A program made the position numbers and the translations under genes. Below, piece by piece: positions 60,465 through 64,000 of a stretch of 64,000 bases of DNA. A model generated the notes under the pieces. The model saw only the letters and a list, made by a program, of their open reading frames with translations, searched no databases and had not been told where the DNA came from. Each line of letters begins with the position of its first letter. The stretch's first letter is position 1. This stretch comes from GCA-2731375 sp964344935. GTDB taxonomy: Bacteria > Pseudomonadota > Alphaproteobacteria > GCA-2731375. Location of the stretch: the NCBI GenBank assembly GCA_964344935.1, contig CAYFPL010000001.1, forward strand, positions 992,001 to 1,056,000. Direction: 5' to 3'.

Positions 60465-62213
60465 ATGCCGACAACGACAAAACAGCCCAAGTCTTCCACC
60501 GCGACCGACACCCTGGCCCAGAAAACCAAGGACGGCTCCGTCATTTCCGGTGGCCACCTGGTTGCCCGCGCCCTGAAGAACGAGGGCGTCGACACGATCT
60601 TTACGCTCTGTGGCGGTCACATCATCGATATTTACGATGGCTGCCTGGACGAAGGCATCAAGATTGTCGATGTCCGCCACGAACAAACGGCGGCTCATGC
60701 CGCGGACGGATATGCCCGCCAGACCGGCAAATTGGGTTGCGTCGTGACCACGGCAGGCCCCGGCTGCACCAATGCCATCACTGGGGTTGCAACGGCGTTT
60801 CGTTCGGAAAGCCCCATCCTTCACATCGGCGGACAAAGTTCCCTAACCCAGCATAAGCAAGGTTCGCTGCAGGATCTGCCGCATGTGGACATCTTGAAAC
60901 CGATCACCAAGTTTTCCTCCGGTGTTTTCTCCACCGAGCGCGTGGCCGACATGATCTCCATGGCGGCGCGGGAATGTTTTTCCGGCGCATACGGACCCAG
61001 CTATCTGGAAATCCCGCGCGATATTCTTGATGCGGAAATTCCCATCGAAACAGCGGTGATCCCCGAACCCGGATCCTATCGCGCCTCCACCAAATCGATC
61101 GGCGATCCCGCCGACGTCGAACGGCTGGCGGACATTCTGGTCAAGGCAGAGCGTCCGGCGGTTTTGTTCGGCCAGCAGGTCTGGGCCAGCCAGTCCCACA
61201 ACGAGGCCATTTCCTTCGTCCGCGAACTGGGCATCCCCGCCTATGGCAATGGTGCCGCGCGCGGCATGATGCCCATGGATGATCCGCATAACTTTGACCG
61301 CACCCGATCTGACGCGTTCAAGGAAGCGGACGTGATCTTGATCGTCGGCACGCCTTTCGATTTCCGCATGGGCTACGGCAAGCGGATCACCGCGCCGACC
61401 CTGATCCAGATCGACCAAAGCTATGCCACGGTCGGCAAGAACCGCGACATCACCATGGGCATTGCCGGTGATCCCGGCGCGATCCTGAAGGCGGCGGCGC
61501 AGGCGGCATCGGGTCGCATCGACAAGGGTGCAAGCCAGAAGCGCCAGGAATGGATGCAGAAGCTGCGGGAAATCGAGGCGGTAAAGCTGGAAAAGCTGAT
61601 GCCGATGTTCCATTCCGACAGCAATCCGATCCACCCCTACCGCCTGGCCTGGGAGATCAACGAATTCCTGGGCGAGGACACCATCTATATCGGTGACGGC
61701 GGCGACGTCGTGACCATTTCGGCCCAAGCCGTGCGCCCCAGAGGGCCCGGGCAATGGATGGACCCCGGCGCCCTCGGATCCCTTGGCGTCGGTACCGGCT
61801 TTGCCATGGCGGCGAAACTCGCCCACCCGGACAAGGAAGTCATGTGCCTTTACGGTGACGGCTCGTTCGGCATGACCTCGTTCGACATGGAGACGGCCCA
61901 GCGCTTCGGCGCGCCTTACCTGGCCGTGGTCGGCAACAATTCGCACATGAACCAAATCCGTTATGGCCAGATGGCGAAGTACGGCCCGCAACGGGGCAAT
62001 GTGGGCAACAAGCTTGGCGATGTGCCATTTTCACAGTTCGGGCAGATGATCGGCGGCTATGGCGAGGAAGTACATGAAGCTGACCAGATCCAGCCGGCCC
62101 TGCGCCGCGCCCGTGAAGAGATCGCGCGGACCGGAAAATGCGCCGTTATCAACGTTTGGATCGACCCGAACGAATACGCGCCGGGCACCAAGGCCCAGAC
62201 CATGTACAAATAA
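60465..62213 (+). CDS. Thiamine-diphosphate enzyme, oxalyl-CoA decarboxylase/2-hydroxyacyl-CoA lyase-like
   Basis: This 582-residue enzyme has the acetolactate-synthase layout: catalytic glutamate in VRHEQTAAHAADGYARQTG, a central nucleotide-fold domain and the ThDP-binding motif CLYGDGSFGMTSFDMETAQR ending in VGNNSHMN. It lies 21 bp before a formyl-CoA transferase-like gene. In oxalate degradation such a pair is oxalyl-CoA decarboxylase plus Frc, but this protein is not close to E. coli oxalyl-CoA decarboxylase by eye. Rhodospirillales enzymes of this type have been described as 2-hydroxyacyl-CoA lyases, so that is an equal or better guess. The substrate needs assay. Confidence 0.85.
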   Translation: MPTTTKQPKSSTATDTLAQKTKDGSVISGGHLVARALKNEGVDTIFTLCGGHIIDIYDGCLDEGIKIVDVRHEQTAAHAADGYARQTGKLGCVVTTAGPGCTNAITGVATAFRSESPILHIGGQSSLTQHKQGSLQDLPHVDILKPITKFSSGVFSTERVADMISMAARECFSGAYGPSYLEIPRDILDAEIPIETAVIPEPGSYRASTKSIGDPADVERLADILVKAERPAVLFGQQVWASQSHNEAISFVRELGIPAYGNGAARGMMPMDDPHNFDRTRSDAFKEADVILIVGTPFDFRMGYGKRITAPTLIQIDQSYATVGKNRDITMGIAGDPGAILKAAAQAASGRIDKGASQKRQEWMQKLREIEAVKLEKLMPMFHSDSNPIHPYRLAWEINEFLGEDTIYIGDGGDVVTISAQAVRPRGPGQWMDPGALGSLGVGTGFAMAAKLAHPDKEVMCLYGDGSFGMTSFDMETAQRFGAPYLAVVGNNSHMNQIRYGQMAKYGPQRGNVGNKLGDVPFSQFGQMIGGYGEEVHEADQIQPALRRAREEIARTGKCAVINVWIDPNEYAPGTKAQTMYK

Positions 62214-62234
62214 CCGGATTCCAGGGACGAACCC

Positions 62235-63509
62235 ATGAAAGCACTCGAAGGTATCAAGGTACTTGATTTCACCCATGTCCAATCCGGGCCGACCTGTACA
62301 CAACTGTTGGCTTGGTTCGGCGCGGATGTGATCAAGGTGGAGCGTCCCGGCGTCGGTGATGCCACAAGAGGGCAGTTGCAAGACATCCCCGATGTGGACT
62401 CGCTCTATTTCACCATGCTGAACCACAACAAGCGGTCCATCGAACTTAATGGCAAGGTGGAAACCGGCAAGGCGGTACTGGAACGCCTGGTCAAAGCCTG
62501 CGACGTCCTGGTGGAGAATTTCGCGCCCGGCGCCCTGGACCGCATGGGTTTCTCCTGGGAGCGGATCCAGGAACTGAACCCGCGCATGATCCTGGCCTCG
62601 ATCAAGGGGTTCGGTCCAGGGCCGTATGAGGACTGCAAGGTCTATGAGAATATTGCGCAATGCGCCGGCGGCGCGGCCTCGACCACCGGTTTCTTGGGCG
62701 AAGTACCGACGGTAACCGGCGCCCAGATCGGGGATTCAGGTACCGGATTGCATTTGGCCTTTGGCATTGTCACCGCCCTGTTTCATAGAGAGCGCTCAGG
62801 CAAGGGCCAGCGGGTCACGGCGGCGATGCAGGATGGGGTTCTAAATCTTTGCCGCGTCAAGCTCCGCGACCAGCAGCGGCTCACCCATGGTCCGTTGAAG
62901 GAATATTCCCAGTTCGGCGAGGGCATCCCCTTCGGCGAGGCGGTGCCGCGGGCCGGCAATGACTCCGGCGGCGGTCAGCCGGGACGAATATTGAAATGCA
63001 AAGGCTGGGAAACCGACCCCGACAGCTATACCTACTTCATTACCCAAGCTGCGGTGTGGCAGAGGATTTGCGATGTCATCGGGCGTCCGGAGTGGAAGGA
63101 GGACCCCGACTACGCCACCCCCAATGCCCGGCTGCCTAGACTGAACGAGGTCTTCGGCGCCATCGAGGAATGGACCATGACCAAGACCAAATTCGAGGTC
63201 ATGGAAATCTGCAATCCTTTGGACATTCCCGTCGGGCCCATTTTGTCTATGAAAGAGGTTTCCGAAGAGCCGTCGTTGCGGGAAACCGGCACCGTGGTCG
63301 AAGTGGACCACCCGACCCGCGGCAAATACCTGACGGTGGGCAACCCGGTGAAGTTGTCGGATTCCCCTTCCGAGGTGATGCGATCGCCGTTGCTCGGCGA
63401 ACACACGGAAGAAATTCTGCGCGAGGTTCTGAACTATTCCGAGGACGAGGTTGCCGAAATCCGGGCCTCGGGTGCGGTTGGGGACGTGAAAACACAGGCC
63501 GCTGAATAA
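62235..63509 (+). CDS. Formyl-CoA:oxalate CoA-transferase-like protein (class III CoA-transferase)
   Basis: This 424-residue class III CoA-transferase is very close in pattern to E. coli Frc: GIKVLDFTHVQSGPTCTQLL, FGADVIKVERPGVGDATRGQ, LYFTMLNHNKRSIELN and SIKGFG. The catalytic aspartate lies in AQIGDSGTGLHL, and the glycine loop GNDSGGGQPGRILKCKGW is also kept. It transfers CoA between formyl-CoA and oxalate or a similar acid pair. It is 21 bp after the ThDP enzyme gene, and the two probably share an acyl-CoA pathway. The close family match makes this the best-supported enzyme of the cluster. Confidence 0.92.
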   Translation: MKALEGIKVLDFTHVQSGPTCTQLLAWFGADVIKVERPGVGDATRGQLQDIPDVDSLYFTMLNHNKRSIELNGKVETGKAVLERLVKACDVLVENFAPGALDRMGFSWERIQELNPRMILASIKGFGPGPYEDCKVYENIAQCAGGAASTTGFLGEVPTVTGAQIGDSGTGLHLAFGIVTALFHRERSGKGQRVTAAMQDGVLNLCRVKLRDQQRLTHGPLKEYSQFGEGIPFGEAVPRAGNDSGGGQPGRILKCKGWETDPDSYTYFITQAAVWQRICDVIGRPEWKEDPDYATPNARLPRLNEVFGAIEEWTMTKTKFEVMEICNPLDIPVGPILSMKEVSEEPSLRETGTVVEVDHPTRGKYLTVGNPVKLSDSPSEVMRSPLLGEHTEEILREVLNYSEDEVAEIRASGAVGDVKTQAAE

Positions 63510-63558
63510 CCCTGCCGGTCTACCATCGGCTGCCGAGCGCAAAAGTCCGGATGGCGAA

Positions 63559-64000
63559 ATGACCGATCCTTTGCAGAAAAACGAAGACGCCTTCGTATCC
63601 TGGGCGCGCAGCCAGGCAGTGGAACTGTCGATCCCGCCCGAAGACGATGACTATGCCGATATGGGCTTCCTCGCGGACGTGATCGGCGACAAGAAGATCG
63701 TGGCATTCGGCGAAAGCGCCCATTACTTGCACGAATGGAACCGATGGCGGGCGCGGCTGTTCAAGTATCTCGCCTTGGAGCATGGTTTCTCCACCTTCGT
63801 ACTTGAATGTGGCCTGGTGGAAGGACGGCGTGTGCACGATTACGTCGCCGGTGCCGACTATGACTGGGACGACATTGCCGTCGCCATCAACAATGTCTGG
63901 GGTGTTTGGGCGGAATTGAACGATCTGATCCGCTGGATGCGCGAATGGAACCGGGACCCCAACAGGCCGCGGGAGTTGCGCTTCTATGCCATGGACGGCA
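63559..64000 (+). CDS. Erythromycin esterase-like protein, 3' end outside window
   Basis: The 147 residues visible begin MTDPLQKNEDAFVSWARSQA and include the family's active-site region VAFGESAHYLHEWNRWRARL with FSTFVLECGLVEGRRVHDYV. That corresponds to the histidine and glutamate motif of the erythromycin-esterase superfamily (EreA/EreB-like), many members of which are not resistance enzymes. ATG 63559 is the clear start. The gene runs off the window. It follows the CoA-transferase gene by 49 bp. Confidence 0.85.
   Translation, partial: MTDPLQKNEDAFVSWARSQAVELSIPPEDDDYADMGFLADVIGDKKIVAFGESAHYLHEWNRWRARLFKYLALEHGFSTFVLECGLVEGRRVHDYVAGADYDWDDIAVAINNVWGVWAELNDLIRWMREWNRDPNRPRELRFYAMDG

Noticed and set aside
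60843..61991. Long minus-strand frame opposite the ThDP enzyme gene
   Set aside because: Antisense shadow of a clear enzyme gene.
63551..63562. Short ATG frame just before the erythromycin-esterase gene
   Set aside because: It stops after three codons (ATGGCGAAATGA); it may be a chance or a trivial leader.
1..64000. CRISPR arrays, rRNA, prophage structural genes, intact IS elements
   Set aside because: Looked for regular repeats, rRNA stretches, transposase and phage gene patterns; none was seen.

Overview
The window reads as one chromosomal scaffold from an alphaproteobacterium, most probably Rhodospirillales-like. The indications are a GC content judged by eye near 60%, dense same-strand operons, many acyl-CoA ligases, SDRs, thiolase/DUF35 and CoA-transferase genes, an HspQ gene, PssA/Psd and Atm1-type genes, and a proteobacterial sortase/sortase-target pair of the kind described mostly from marine bacteria. 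No rRNA, intact tRNA, CRISPR array or intact insertion sequence was seen. A run of ten Ns (8381-8390) shows that this is a draft or metagenome-derived assembly.

Layout. 1-6.1 kb: a branched-chain/hydrophobic-acid ABC transporter (two permeases, binding protein, LivF-type ATPase) bracketed by two acyl-CoA ligases. 6.1-9.7 kb: a small membrane protein, a START-like/zinc-ribbon/class III cyclase and an MFS carrier. 9.7-13.1 kb: thiolase-like protein, DUF35 partner, SDR and a binding-protein-fold protein with no signal peptide. 13.1-18.0 kb (minus): padR, membrane-fusion and RND efflux genes. 18.1-20.9 kb: a lone ATP-grasp ligase, an SDR and an SMP-30 lactonase. 20.9-24.4 kb (minus): atm1, psd and pssA. 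25.6-34.0 kb: a lower-GC accessory block with a tRNA-like scar, a RepB remnant, an MFS carrier, a cyclase-TPR protein, an orphan molybdenum hydroxylase large subunit, a MoaD-like protein and two cupins. 34.0-43.1 kb: hspQ, a 17-kDa-antigen-like lipoprotein, an iron-sulfur protein, an acyl-CoA ligase with an N-terminal HTH extension, a SIMPL protein, sortase plus its target, an aspartic protease and a VOC protein. 43.2-53.9 kb: hybrid histidine kinase, GST, metallo-beta-lactamase-fold hydrolase, MFS carrier, TPR protein, methyltransferase, acyl-CoA dehydrogenase, TetR regulator, a selenoprotein and a diguanylate cyclase. 54.2-64 kb: DUF169 protein, acyl-CoA ligase, PAS protein, GMC oxidoreductase, dihydropyrimidinase-like hydrolase, a ThDP enzyme with a formyl-CoA transferase-like gene, and the start of an erythromycin-esterase-like gene.

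The most striking item is at 52195-52866. Two apparent short ORFs are one gene read through an in-frame TGA. The residues around the TGA (FGSYT-U-PPF) and the later YIREAHPAEGW reproduce the active-site region of vertebrate iodothyronine deiodinases, and a hairpin suited to be a bacterial SECIS lies directly after the TGA. It is best read as a bacterial deiodinase-like selenoprotein co-transcribed with a TetR regulator. Standard gene callers would split it or call it a pseudogene.

Much of the rest fits uptake and CoA-dependent breakdown of unusual organic acids (transporter plus ligases, acyl-CoA dehydrogenase, thiolase/DUF35, SDRs, CoA transferase), with efflux, envelope and signalling genes between. 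Functions are read from sequence alone; substrates are mostly unknown.
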